The notes under the pieces are model-generated. The model was not told where the DNA came from and made no database searches. It saw nothing but the letters and a program-made list of their open reading frames with translations. A stretch of DNA of 64,000 bases from Henricia sp. BOLD:AAB3569 (lineage: Eukaryota > Echinodermata > Asteroidea > Spinulosida > Echinasteridae): NCBI GenBank assembly GCA_037783545.1, contig JBBELK010000056.1, positions 310,001 through 374,000 on the forward strand. Direction: 5' to 3'. The stretch's first letter is position 1. Each line of letters opens with the position of its first letter. A program made the position numbers and the translations under genes. Shown here one piece after another: positions 32,791 through 43,469 of the stretch.

Positions 32791-33251
32791 CGTCATTATG
32801 AAGCAAAGCTTAGGCACAAAGTTGTTTAGTATGTCACAGGCCCTTTAACTGAGTAGAGTGGTTTTAAAGGATATATTTCATTGATAAAAATCCTAAATAA
32901 GGGGCCCTTTAATGGCTGGCATAGCCTACACAGAAATGTCTTCACGAAAAGTATGCAAATTCGCCCCCTAACCTAAGCCCTTTCTTACTGTCCAGTCTTG
33001 TCAATAATTAGACTACGAAATAATGTAACAAAGCCAGCCAAGGGTAGGCCCTACGTATAGTGGCTGATGGGGACACGACACGGGGGCATGACACGGGGAC
33101 ATGGTGGGCAGGATATGTTGGCAACGGTCGAGTTGGTCTGTCAAGTGTCATGTCTGTATAGTTCGCGCTGTATTCCGAAGCTCAAATTTTTGATGAACCG
33201 CATGTCATGACCGAATATTTTACCAAACAAATACACGAGAAAGGGGCTTAA

Positions 33252-34214
33252 ATAGCTGGAATCCCCCCTTCCACATTTTTTTAGTTTTTCTGTTTATCAT
33301 GGAGGTGTATGTGTCTACAACACCATCACAACTTGTTTTTCACAAAAAATCGACAGACTTTTGCTTAAAACGTAAAGCAGTTCCGACCCTCTTCACCCAA
33401 ATTCTGAAACGCTCGAGGTCACTCGGCTTGTTTATCAACAGGGTGTTGACGTCATCCTGAGAAACATACAAAACGGTCTGTGCAGTATTGAATGGAAAAT
33501 ACACGAAGTAAATGTTTATCATGCCTATTTTGTCCTTGTAATTCAAAATACAAACGTGAAAAACACTTCATGTAATATGACAGCAATCTACTATTACCCG
33601 TTTTGTGAAAAAACGATGAAATTGTGGCTCACTGTGCTCTCTTTTGAAGTAAATACTGTTGCATTGCGACTGGTGGTTTTGTCACGGAACGAACGGCATT
33701 CACAGCGGTCTGTGTACGGTCTGTGTACGGCGTAGTTTCCACGTGTTTGGACATCGGCCGTACAAGTTATAGAATGAGCGACTCATTTTTCTCTCTCTTG
33801 GTAATAGAAAAGAAAATCTTTCTGCTCTTTTTGTTTCATAGTGTCTGGTAAAACATGCAACCACGCAGCTACTGGGCATATCTCTGGCTTTTTGGAACAA
33901 CAACATTCTTCAAAAAAGACCATCTAACAGAGACGGTTTTCCAGGTTTTTTGCGTGTAAACGTATGGAGCTAACAATCGTGTTGACTTCTCTTTCTCAGG
34001 ATTGCGTCACGGGGTCACGCGCATATCATGAATACCTAATGAGCGTTTCAGAAATCGCGAAAATCTCATTTTCGAAAAGCGCACTTTTGCTTGCAATTTA
34101 TCCACTTAAAACCGACAATTAAAAAAAAAAAAAAATCCACGTCGGCAAGAGGGATGTTTGGACTATCGAAAAAAGCCTTAATGCTGGATTTTCGTCAAGG
34201 GGGATTCTTCCTCT
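33252..34214 (+). mobile_element. Non-autonomous TTAA transposon, near-complete copy (963 bp)
   Basis: TTAA at 33248-33251 and 34215-34218. The left end is ATAGCTGGAATCCCCCTT and the right end AAGGGGGATTCTTCCTCT. It is colinear with 43901-44876. Short open frames within are not conserved between copies. The TTAA target suggests piggyBac- or Kolobok-type mobilisation, but no transposase is present. Confidence 0.85.
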
Positions 34215-34345
34215 TTAAAGTTTCTAGTTTTAGAACCTTTAAACTTACCTTTTCTTTATCCATTTTTTAGGAGAACTGCACTTCAGTGACCATAGCTCGA
34301 GCTGAAACCGAATATAGGGCATGCCTACACTAGACACGTGCATAA

Positions 34346-35187
34346 ATTGATCACGTACGTACGTACTATTATCACGTACGTACGTACTATTATCACGTAC
34401 GTACGTACTATTATCACGTACGTACGTACTATTATCACGTACGTACGTACTATTATCACGTACGTACGTACTATTATCACGTACGTACGTACTATTATCA
34501 CGTACGTACGTACTATTATCACGTACGTACGTACTATTATCACGTACGTACGTACTATTATCACGTACGTACGTACTATTATCACGTACGTACGTACTAT
34601 TATCACGTACGTACGTACTATTATCACGTACGTACGTACTATTATCACGTACGTACTTACTATTATCACGTACGTACTTACTATTATCACGTACGTACTT
34701 ACTTTTATCACGTACGTACTTACTATTATCACGTACGTACTTACTATTATCACGTACGTACTTACTATTATCACGTACGTACTTACTATTATCACGTACG
34801 TACTTACTATTATCACGTACGTACTTACTATTATCACGTACGTACTTACTATTATCACGTACGTACTTACTATTATCACGTACGTACTTACTATTATCAC
34901 GTACGTACTTACTATTATCACGTACGTACTTACTATTATCACGTACGTACTTACTATTATCACGTACGTACTTACTATTATCACGTACGTACTTACTATT
35001 ATCACGTACGTACGTACTATTATCACGTACGTACGTACTATTATCACGTACGTACGTACTATTATCACGTACGTACGTACTATTATCACGTACGTACGTA
35101 CTATTATCACGTACGTACGTACTATTATCACGTACGTACGTACTATTATCACGTACGTACGTACTATTATCACGTACGTACGTATTA
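34346..35187. repeat. 21-bp satellite, ~40 copies, ACGTACGTACGT core
   Basis: The unit CGTACGTACGTACTATTATCA-like (21 bp) repeats almost perfectly. About 14 units carry ...CGTACGTAC, then about 17 carry ...CGTACTTAC (34650-35005), then about 9 return to the first type. Because 21 is a multiple of 3, frames stay open on both strands for about 300 codons, encoding YVRDNS- or TYVRTII-type heptads. These are treated as by-products of the repeat. The core is self-complementary and alternates purine and pyrimidine. Confidence 0.95.
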
Positions 35188-35437
35188 AAAAAAAACAAAA
35201 AAAACTTAAATGTCCCCTCTGGGTCTTCGTAGAAAGAGGTTGATCAAGAGTTCAATTTGATGAATAAGCAAACATTTTCCACATACGTGCATGCAAATTC
35301 GTTCGTGTGGCATGCGTTTTTTAAACTCCTATTTGCCTATTTATAAAAGCCATTCTTTCAAGACAAAACTGTACAGGAACTGTTTTCTCTGGAAACAAGT
35401 TTCAACACACCCAACCACACACGGCTCATTTTTTTTA
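35188..35437. other. Spacer between 21-bp array and TIR element
   Basis: A-rich junction (AAAAAAAAACAAAAAAAAC-like) followed by unique sequence. No feature was recognised. Confidence 0.4.
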
Positions 35438-35832
35438 ATTAACCACGACCCTCCACGTGTCTACCTAGTACCTTCTCTCTCCAAAACTGACATCAGTGGT
35501 GCATGTCGTTCACGACATTTCGTTATCTGTGACGGGCGCAATATGGTGCACCAGCGCACCGTCTCATTGCTGTTCGATATCGTCCTAAATAACTTTCATG
35601 AGCGAATGATTGCCATGAATCACTCCTTCGAGTGGCCCCAGGTCCAGCAGACCTCATCCCTTGCGACTTCTTTAAAGAACAAAATTTTCACAACGCCACA
35701 GCACAACATGCAGGATTCAGCGAGAGGTGGACAGTTTGCAAGAGGATCCAGACACCGTGAGACATGCGCCGCTGATGTCAACTTTGTTTGGAGAGAGGAG
35801 GTGGACATGTGGAGAATCGTGGTTAATCAAAC
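35438..35832. mobile_element. Internally deleted mariner-like element with ~70-bp TIRs
   Basis: The left arm (ATTAACCACGACCCTCCACG, then CTCTCTCCAAAACTGACATC) is matched inverted at the right end (GATGTCAACTTTGTTTGGAG, then AATCGTGGTTAATCAA), giving TIRs of about 70 bp with several mismatches. Between them, plus-strand residues MVHQRTVSLLFDIVLNNFHE and LKNKIFTTPQHNMQD in one frame and DLIPCDFF in another look like the C-terminal catalytic part of a mariner-family transposase (WPPRSPDLTPCDFF type). The frame is broken and the 5' two-thirds are missing. Confidence 0.65.
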
Positions 35833-36715
35833 AAAAAATCAGAATACTGGGTTGGAAAGTGATAATGAATAAAATGTAATTACTGAATAAGATTGTGCCA
35901 TTTTTGTTCAATTTTTGTTCAATCCTGTGCGTCAATAATCGACTTTGTTTAACATGAAAGTGAACCAACCCCCATTTTGCACCTCAATTTCAAGACAATC
36001 GTGCTCAGTGATGCGTGAACCTAGGAAAGTAACCAAGGCATCATTGGAAAGCCCATACACTCTGCTTTAAGATGCTACCATGCTTTCTACTGACAAAGTT
36101 GGATTATCTTTTTATAACACCCCGTATATAAAACAAAATGAACAGTACCTGTACACACAGTAAAGAGCAAAAACACCAAACTTCCTGAGTTGATTTCAAA
36201 AGACTCCAGAGACAGGCATATATACAAACAAAGGTTAAGGATACAAATGAATTATTCACATCAAAACAATGATTTCTTGAAAGACGAATATCATAATATA
36301 GAACAACTTACAGTGACAGACAATATATCACTCGAATAATCTATGTCACATCTAAATTGAACACTTAGAGTGCAAAATATATTTACTGTAAACGAAAAAG
36401 AAAAACACGCGCAGACAAAAAATCCTGCAGGCGTCGATGGCTTTTAATTTGTTTGCCCCGATTGCAAAAAGACAGAAATTTAACTTTTGAATGGTGAAAA
36501 TGTAGTCTTAAATGTCATTAAACGAAAAAGAATGACTAAATCGAACCGAAATGATAAAGCAAAAATATTGTGTGCACGAAAACGAAACAGAATGTGATAA
36601 TAAGGAAAAGGAAACCCGAGTTTGTACAGACTTGAAAAATCCGAAAGAATCTGAATGCCTATTAACGAAAATGAACGTGTTTCTTTTTGCTGAAATTGGC
36701 CGGGAAAACCTATAC
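35833..36715. other. No gene recognised
   Basis: AT-rich. Two inverted GGGAAAACCTAT motifs at about 36697 and 36750 belong to the same terminal-motif family as 22906, 25121 and 25967. Confidence 0.4.
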
Positions 36716-36764
36716 TAACAAATGTACACATTTTCCAAATTTGTCAAGGGAAAACCTATTTTAG

Positions 36765-38370
36765 CCAACACCGGCTGAAGCTGAAACCAAAATGTTCCCG
36801 GGAGTATAATAAATTAGAAAATGCATTAATAGTTGTTAATTTGTACAAAAGAAAGGGAACAAAGTGTTTTAAAATTGTGCGTTCAAATATTTTGGTGAAA
36901 GTCTTTACTTTTTAGCTCCTTGGGGAAGGGCCCCTCTCCTTATTTAGGTCCTAAATAATGTGCGGCTGAGACTGAAACCAACATTAAAAATGTGCCCGGG
37001 AGTAGAATCAATTAGAAAATGCATTAAAAGTTGTAAATTTGTACAAAATGAAGGGAACAAAGTTAAAAATGCGCGTTCGAATATTTTGTAGAGAAATCGT
37101 CACTTTTTAGCTCCTTGGGGAAGGGTCCCTTTAACTCCTTAAACAGCTAGAATCCCCCTTCAACATTTTTTGAGTTTTTCTGTTTATCATGGAGGTGTAT
37201 AGGCCTATGTGTCTACAACACCATCACAACTTGTTTTTCACAACAAATCGACAGGCTTTTGCTTAAAACGTAAAGCAGTTCCGACCCTCTTCACCCGAAA
37301 TTCTGAAACGCTCGAGGTCACTTGGCTTGTTTATCAACAGGGTTTTGACGTCATCCTGAGAAACATACAAAACGGTCTGTGCAGTATTGAATGGAAAATA
37401 CACGAAGTGAATGTTTATCATGCCTGTTTTGTCCTTGTAATTCAAAATACAAACGTGAAAAACACTTCATGTAATATGACAACAATCTACTATTAACCCG
37501 TTTTGTAAAAAAAACCAATGAAATTGTGGCTCACAATGAAGCTCTTTTGAAGTAAATACTGGTGCATTGCGACGGGTGGTTTTGTCACGGAACGAACGGC
37601 ATTCACAGCGGTCTGTGTGCAGCATGGTACGGTCCCTTGCGGGCGTAGTTCCCACGTGTTTGAACATCGGATGTACAAGTTATAGAATGAGCGACTCATT
37701 TTTCTCTCTCTTGGTAATAGAAAAGACAATCTTTCTGCTCTTTTTTTTCCATAGTGTCTGGTAAAACATACAACCACGCAGCTACTGGGCCCGGGCATAT
37801 CTCTGGCTTTTTGGACAAACAAAATTCTTCAAAAAACACCATCTAACAGAGACGGTTTTCCAAGTTTTTTGCGTGTAAACATATGGAGCTAACAATCGTG
37901 TTGACTTCTCTTTCTCAGGACTGCGTCACGGGGTCACGCGCATATCATGAATACCTAATGAGCGTTTCAGAAATCGCGAAAATCTCATTTTCGAAAAGCG
38001 CACTTTTGCTTGCAATTTATCCACTTAAAACCGACAATTAAAAAATAATAAAAATCCACGTCGGCAAGAGGGATTCTTCCTCTTTAATTATGTACTAAAA
38101 AGGGCGGTTGAAGCTGAAACCAAAATTAAGTGTGCCAGGGACTAGAATCAATTAGAAAATGCGTAAAAGTTGTTACATTGTACAAAATGAAGGGAACAAA
38201 TTGTTTTAAAGTTGTGCGTTCGAATATTTCGGTGAGAAATATTCACTATTTAGCTCCTTGGGGAAGGGTCCCTTTAACTCCTTAATTATGTACTAATTAG
38301 TCAGCGGCTGAAGCTGAAACCAAAATTAGGTGTGTCCTGGATCAGAATCAATTATAATTTTTAAGTTGAA
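36765..38370 (+). repeat. ~200-bp tandem array, right arm (interrupted)
   Basis: GGCTGAAGCTGAAACCAAAA-type starts occur at about 36773, 36964, 38104 and 38305. Subtracting the 945-bp TTAA element insertion at 37143-38087, spacing is 190-201 bp. It is the inverse of 22150-22905. Confidence 0.75.
37143..38083 (+). mobile_element. TTAA transposon inserted in the right foldback arm (941 bp)
   Basis: TTAA at 37139-37142 and 38084-38087, left end ACAGCTAGAATCCCCCTT. The target CTCCTTAATTATG is present uninterrupted in the neighbouring array unit near 38278, which serves as an empty site. About 45 bp near the right end (the GACTATCGAAAAAAGCC region) are deleted relative to other copies. Confidence 0.88.
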
Positions 38371-38514
38371 GGGGAGTCTGTTCGGAAAATTGTTCCGACT
38401 TCATCCTCTGGTGTATGTATTCTGGATTTTTCTTCATTTTCGAATGTGCGGGTGAATGGGCGGCTGAAACAACGGGCCGCTGTTTTGGCCGAATCGGCGT
38501 TTCACTTCAACTAT

Positions 38515-39130
38515 AGGTGTCGTCATCCCGTGATCAAGTATCTAGGGATGTCGTCATCCTATTTTGGATGTCGTCATCCCGTGTTAAATTATCTCGGTAT
38601 GTCGTCCTCCTATATTTTTGATGTCATCATCCCGTAATACATTATCTCGGGATGTCGTCATCCTACATTTCGGATGTCGTCATCCCGTGATAAAATATAT
38701 CGGGATGTCGTCATCCTATATTTTGGATGTCATCATCCCGTAAAACATTATCTCGGGATGTCGTCATCCTACATTTCGGATGTCGTCATCCCGTGATAAA
38801 ATATATCGGGATGTCGTCATCCTATATTTTGGATGTCATCATCCCGTAAAACATTATCTCGGGATGTCGTCATCCTACATTTCGGATGTTGTCATCCCGT
38901 AATACATTATCTCGGGATGTCGTCATCCTACATTTCGGATGTTGTCATCCCGTAATACTTTATCTCGGGATGTCGTCATCCTACATTTCGGATGTCGTCA
39001 TCCCATAATATATTATCTCGGGATGTCGTCATCCTACATTCTGGATGTCGTCTTCATGAGATAATTATCACGGGATGACAACATTTTGCACTAAATATGT
39101 TGTCATCCTGCGATAAATTATCACGGGATC
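38515..39130 (+). repeat. 53-bp tandem array, right arm
   Basis: About 11-12 units of 53 bp, mirror image of 21530-21965. GGATGTCGTCATCC occurs twice per unit. A 106-bp dimer (TATATCGGGATGTCGTCATC to AAAACATTATCTCGGG) is locally repeated, showing recent expansion in this arm. Confidence 0.82.
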
Positions 39131-39166
39131 TCAACAAGTCGGATGGCACTTCCAGAGTTCCGTACT

Positions 39167-39427
39167 AAACAGGCATGATGAACATACATTTTCCATTCAA
39201 TACTGCACAGGCCGTTTTGTGTGTTTCTCAGGATGACGTATCGCCCCTGTTTGTAAACAAACCAAGTGACCTCGAGCGTTTCAGAATTTCGGGTGGAACT
39301 GAATTGCGTTTTAAACAAATACTGTCGGTTTTTTGGCGGAAAACGCGTTGTAATCGCGTTGTAGAAACATAAACCTCCATGATAAACATGAAAACTAAGA
39401 AAATGTGGATGGGGGGATTCTAGCTGT
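39167..39427 (-). mobile_element. TTAA transposon, left part (split element)
   Basis: Reverse complement of the first ~290 bp of the intact copy at 43901. It starts ACAGCTAGAATCCCCC next to TTAA at 39428-39431 and ends at ...CATGCCTGTTT (39167). The other part is at 20628-21488 in the same orientation. Confidence 0.82.
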
Positions 39428-39431
39428 TTAA

Positions 39432-39834
39432 ATAAGTGGAGTTTCGCCCCGGCATTAGCTTCATTGCCGTTCAGTGAACTTTTAGTGACACTTTAGTCGG
39501 ACTTTTGGCATACATTCTGCCTTTATCTATACTTTGCAGCCCTTGCAGTTGAAGGGGAAAGTTGCCTAGTTTATCTAGACTCATGGGATGGTTGTTTAAA
39601 GTTGAATTTGTTGCAATTCTGGATGGATTTTCACCCCGTCCCGTGTGTTTACCTGGGGCGAGTTTGCAACGTTACTCGCCGCTGCAGGTAATACCGCCCT
39701 CTCGCGGTGGTGTTGTCTGCGCCCGTGTTTTGGAAGCTTGTTACAGAGTTTAACTGTTTATTAAGTACTGTTTATTTGTTATCTTTATTTTAAATCCTAG
39801 TTGACGTGGCATCAGGCAGCTGTCGTGGTAATTT
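39432..39834. other. No feature recognised
   Basis: Unique-looking sequence just outside the split TTAA element, with a GC-richer patch at 39620-39730 (CCGCCCTCTCGCGGTGG). No exon or element was identified. Confidence 0.4.
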
Positions 39835-40490
39835 AACTTGAAAACGTGTTCCCGCGTCCCCCTTCAAAAGCAATGCCCCGTTCCCCATTGACAAAACAAA
39901 GGTATTAATGGCAAAATGTCACTATTTTGACCAACAAATGGGCAAACAAATCTCCAAATAAGTATTGTTTCTCCTGTGTTAACCTATTGGGCCTACAACT
40001 TACAAGCAGCGAACATAAGATTCGGATTCAACATTATTGAAACTGTGCACCATTTTATGTCAACTCTGAAAGCATTTGCAGGCACTACGGTCAAAATACT
40101 GTTTTTGACTAAAAACGAGCAAATCCTGAATCCTCCCAGTCCAACTAGCACAAGGTCATTTTGCATTAATAATGTAAACAATTACGTGCAATGTGGACCA
40201 GCGGTTTCGGATTCACGGCATAGTATAAAGATCACTTAAATAGTTAAGACGATCGAATTCGATACAAATAGCTCAATTGGTAGGGCATCTGCACGTTGAT
40301 CAGAAGGTCTGCAGTTCGAATCCTGGAGGAGTCAAGTTGCTTTTTACTGCATCCAAATTTCCAAAAAAATCATGGACATTTGTCAACATTTGTATCAAAT
40401 TTATTCAACCCGGTGCGGCGGTTCCTGGATTATGATCCCTAAAAATAATCACTTATTCAAGTTAAGACGAAGGCGAAGCTCAATATTTCT
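39835..40490 (+). repeat. Dispersed repeat with internal tRNA-like block, copy 2
   Basis: Colinear partner of 31836-32520. It lacks a short segment near 40078 and has TAGGGCATCTGCACG where the other copy has an interrupted A-box region. Confidence 0.8.
40264..40334 (+). repeat. tRNA-like block (more intact copy)
   Basis: ATAGCTCAATTGGTAGGGCA is a good A-box/D-arm and GCAGTTCGAATCC a good B box. The anticodon arm holds GTT in the loop but has one mispair, and acceptor pairing is poor. Best read as a SINE promoter rather than a tRNA gene. Confidence 0.6.
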
Positions 40491-42540
40491 AGGCCTCTTA
40501 CAAATTTTGGCCCAACCCCTACATGTATATTGCGATTGCAGTCACAGAATTATTCATTGCTAATGGGGATAGACCTACTGACTGCAAATGGGTTCCTTTT
40601 TCATTCTCAATCATGTAAATACACGTTGGTACGGCCAGGGCACTGAGCTTTATTGGGCCAGGCTGGATCGGGATCCAGTCTATTGTAATCCTAATTCGTG
40701 TACAGATTAACGCGACGACACTGCATTTAGCAGTGGCAGCGGTAGCTCGAGGTTGAGAAAAACCGCGCGAGAAAGCGGCTTAAAGGGTTGATTTTTCTGA
40801 CCTTTATTTCTAAGTTACGTGCAAATGGTTCAAATGTGAACGAGTGAAATAGTATTCAGCATGTCTCAAACTACTTATATCCGAAAAATGAAGTTGCCCC
40901 TAAAAACTAAAGACAAAACTGCAAGATACTGGCCTTTGGCCCATGGCCTAAGTGTTATATCCCTGTAATTGGCAGGTTGTAAACACACATGGCAACTTAT
41001 CTAGGAAGACCTGTTGTACTTGAAACATGACGTCAGGCAACTTGCACAAAAGTCGTGCTGGCACCGACGGCGATCCAAGTATGCACTGGCAGATGGCACA
41101 TGTAAATAAATATTCCTCCCAGGTACGCCGAGTATTTCCAATGTCCCTGGAACGTCATTTAGCCTATATTCTGCTCACTCAAATGCTCAAAAATGTTTAC
41201 TCGATCAAGCGAGAACTGGAGAGTTGCTGTTTCCTGATTGCGAGATTATTTTGACCTGCTACGTTTCCGTTTATAACTTGAGTGAGTATCAGACCCACCG
41301 TTCGACTGGTTTGCTACAACATCACAAACAAAACACTTTCCAGTTCGTGTGTGTTTTGGCCAGTCTTTCTGGATATGCTGTCTCTTTTATATTTTGTTCA
41401 CAATAATTCCGCGTGCCGTCCCTACAGTGCCTAAGTTTGCGAGCGCACTTTTCACATACTTTTTGGGCATATTGATCTGGGGCGTCCTGCCGTGTGCTGA
41501 TTCAAAAAAACCAGGAAAGGTTCCTCGCTGTACTCACTGGTCTCCTTGAGCGTCGATCTTGATCCCTGCCGACTGACTTTTAAACGGTTGCAACAAACTC
41601 GGCAGATTTTTCCCAATGCCTCTTGGTGGAAATTAAAACTCCTCGTAGACACTGACTCTTGATGTGACTTATTCATCCTTGGTGTGAAATTTCATTTTGA
41701 AAAAAACAATAGTAATAATTTTCCTACAATTTACGCACGCAATTGCAAAAAAATATGTGCACTTGAAAAATGTATTACGCGCGCTTACGCTTAGAAACGA
41801 ATCCAAGTCGATGGGAATCGATTTCAAATTGGAATTCCGTCTTTTAAAGGAATCTATTTTGGCGACTCCCGAAAGTACCCAGCGATTTTGAAGGCTAATT
41901 GTTTGAGATATTATTAAATTCCAGTAATATGGTAGTATTCGTTAGGTTTGCGAGATATTTTGTTTGGTCGCGATTCTTAATGAAAAATTAAAAAAAAAAT
42001 TATAAAAAGGGCTTTTGAGCGTTGAAATACTCAAGCGAATCGTATGGATTTTTGCGCCTCGGCGGCGATAAAAGTTTCCCATGGGTGCCGCCATCTTTGT
42101 TGCGGACGTTGTAGAACCCACAAGCAATACAATATTTATTTACACGTATGGCATAGCCGCGGGACAGCCGTGTAAACCCTATGGGGTTTTCGGACTTTGT
42201 CGTTTCTTGACCACCTCCCATATGTTTTGTACACAGTCTGAAGTCCCCCATAGGGTAGTGTGGTCAGTACAGTGGCCGAATTAGAACGCTTAGTCGTACG
42301 GATTTCTAAAGGACATGAATAGAATGCTATGGGGAGCGCAATTTATTTGAGCTTCTGACCAGTGGTCATCGTTGGCCAAAATTAAACCCGTGGTCTGAGC
42401 GGACCGATATTTTCGGACTCGGCGTGGACAGGCAAATTCAAAAATACCACTCGGACTGTGTTGAGTCTTGCACGAACGTTGTCAGTGTCCTCCAGATGTT
42501 TGACAGTGTTACATCTGTTTGAGATTGTCCGCTATAAAAA
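40491..42540. other. No gene or element recognised
   Basis: About 2 kb of AT-rich sequence. Several short open frames, including overlapping ones on both strands at 42000-42280, show no family resemblance and no splice context. CCCTATGGGGTTTTCGGACT near 42180 has a related inverted bit, CCCCCATAGGG, near 42250. Confidence 0.4.
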
Positions 42541-43095
42541 ATGATGCTCACAAGTGACGCCGATTGGGGCTTAGCCCCAGCACTTCAATACCCCATGCAC
42601 GATATTGACGTTGATTTCTTCGGCGTTAATCTGACTGTTGCCGACGACATCTACAATGTCTGCGAGGCGTGCGACGCCGTGGAGGCCGAAGATTATCCCT
42701 ACAACAGCTTCGGCCTGGGGGTGATCGTGCAGACACCGTCAATCTACTGCATCCATCTGGATTCCCGATCCCGCCTTCGTGCCGGAGTGAAGATCGACGT
42801 AGTACCTTTGTTCACGCCCCTTGACGTCCGTCCACGGCCCCATCCAGTCGAACAACGGCGGCACGCTGCACGTGGTATTTCCTGGATCCGGCGGCCCCGG
42901 CATAAAAGACGTGAGGGCCTACAACCTTCTTTATAACTTTCTGCGCGCCTGCCACAGTTTCGAGTTCAAACATGTGGTAAACACCAGGATGGCCTATGCC
43001 CGCCACCTAGAGCTACACCAGATCCTCCTTCAGATGCTCCAGGCTCCCCACCTAGTTGGTGGGATTCGTGTCGAGGCTCGCGTCATGTCCAAAAC
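42541..43095 (+). pseudogene. Broken GC-rich coding sequence of unknown family
   Basis: The frame from ATG at 42541 encodes an acidic, balanced-looking segment (HDIDVDFFGVNLTVADDIYN, then NSFGLGVIVQTPSIY). A one-base change between about 42811 and 42823 moves the plausible frame to one encoding SVHGPIQSNNGGTLHVVFPG, AYNLLYNFLRACHSFEFKHV and APHLVGGIRVEARV. The sequence is clearly GC-richer than its surroundings and codon-like in composition. It stops where a SINE begins at about 43096. I do not recognise the family; a mobile or viral-derived gene or a host gene fragment are both possible. A TATAAAA lies only 9 bp before the ATG, too close to be its core promoter. Confidence 0.5.
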
Positions 43096-43450
43096 TCGTG
43101 TGGTCTAGTGGGTATGAAGCGGGACTCCCAGTCAGAGGTTGGGGGTTCGAGCCCCACATCGAACAACGTGTCTGTGTCCCTGGGCAAGGCACTTAATCCC
43201 AGTTGCCTCGTCAACCCAAGCGATATATGGGAAGCTGTTATGGGGAATGCCACAATCTAACTGCTGATAGGATTGTGCGCCTTGGCCGGGTTGCACACCT
43301 AGTTGAAGCGAAATGGTTCTGGTGATTTCCTGATGGCAGCGGTAATAATGGCAACAGCCGCCTCGGAATATGTTTACATAAATAGATGGCGCTTTACAAA
43401 TGCATGTGTTATTATTATTATTATTATTTATTATTATTAATAATTATTAT
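43096..43450 (+). mobile_element. tRNA-derived SINE with TTA-repeat tail
   Basis: The head has A-box-like GTGGTCTAGTGGGTATGAAG and B box GGGTTCGAGCCCC. The body includes CCTGGGCAAGGCACTTAATC and ATGGCGCTTTACAAATGCAT, motifs common in deuterostome and fish SINEs. The 3' tail is a (TTA)n run at about 43408-43450. It truncates the GC-rich frame on its left and abuts the SCAN-type gag element on its right. Confidence 0.8.
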
Positions 43451-43469
43451 TATATGCTACAGTCTCCTT

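Larger units (their letters stand above)
21489..39166. mobile_element. 17.7-kb foldback-type composite insertion with ~1.5-kb inverted arms
   Basis: The termini are inverted: TACGGAGCTCTGGAAGTGCC at 21493 and its near-perfect reverse complement ending at 39164. Inward from each end come the same components in mirrored order: a shared 30-bp stretch containing TTGTTGAGATCCCGTGATAA, an array of 53-bp units, a GC-rich patch with CAGCGGCCCGCTG, an array of ~200-bp units, then an AATGTGTACATTTGTTAGTA segment. Left arm is about 21489-22952, right arm about 36716-39166 (the latter enlarged by an internal TTAA element). The insertion interrupts a TTAA transposon. No transposase gene was recognised inside. 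Resemblance to foldback, TU and Galileo-type elements is by architecture only. Confidence 0.6.

Noticed and set aside
34245-35243. Open frames of ~280-317 codons on both strands
   Set aside because: They are by-products of a stop-free 21-bp satellite whose length is a multiple of three; several frames on both strands are open at once with no start context or non-repeat domain.
35291-35872. 193-codon plus-strand frame as a host gene
   Set aside because: It crosses both TIRs of a small transposon and only the middle resembles a transposase fragment; the rest is chance open frame.
40264-40334. Functional tRNA gene
   Set aside because: Good A and B boxes but poor acceptor pairing and location inside a longer dispersed repeat with a second copy; better explained as a SINE promoter.
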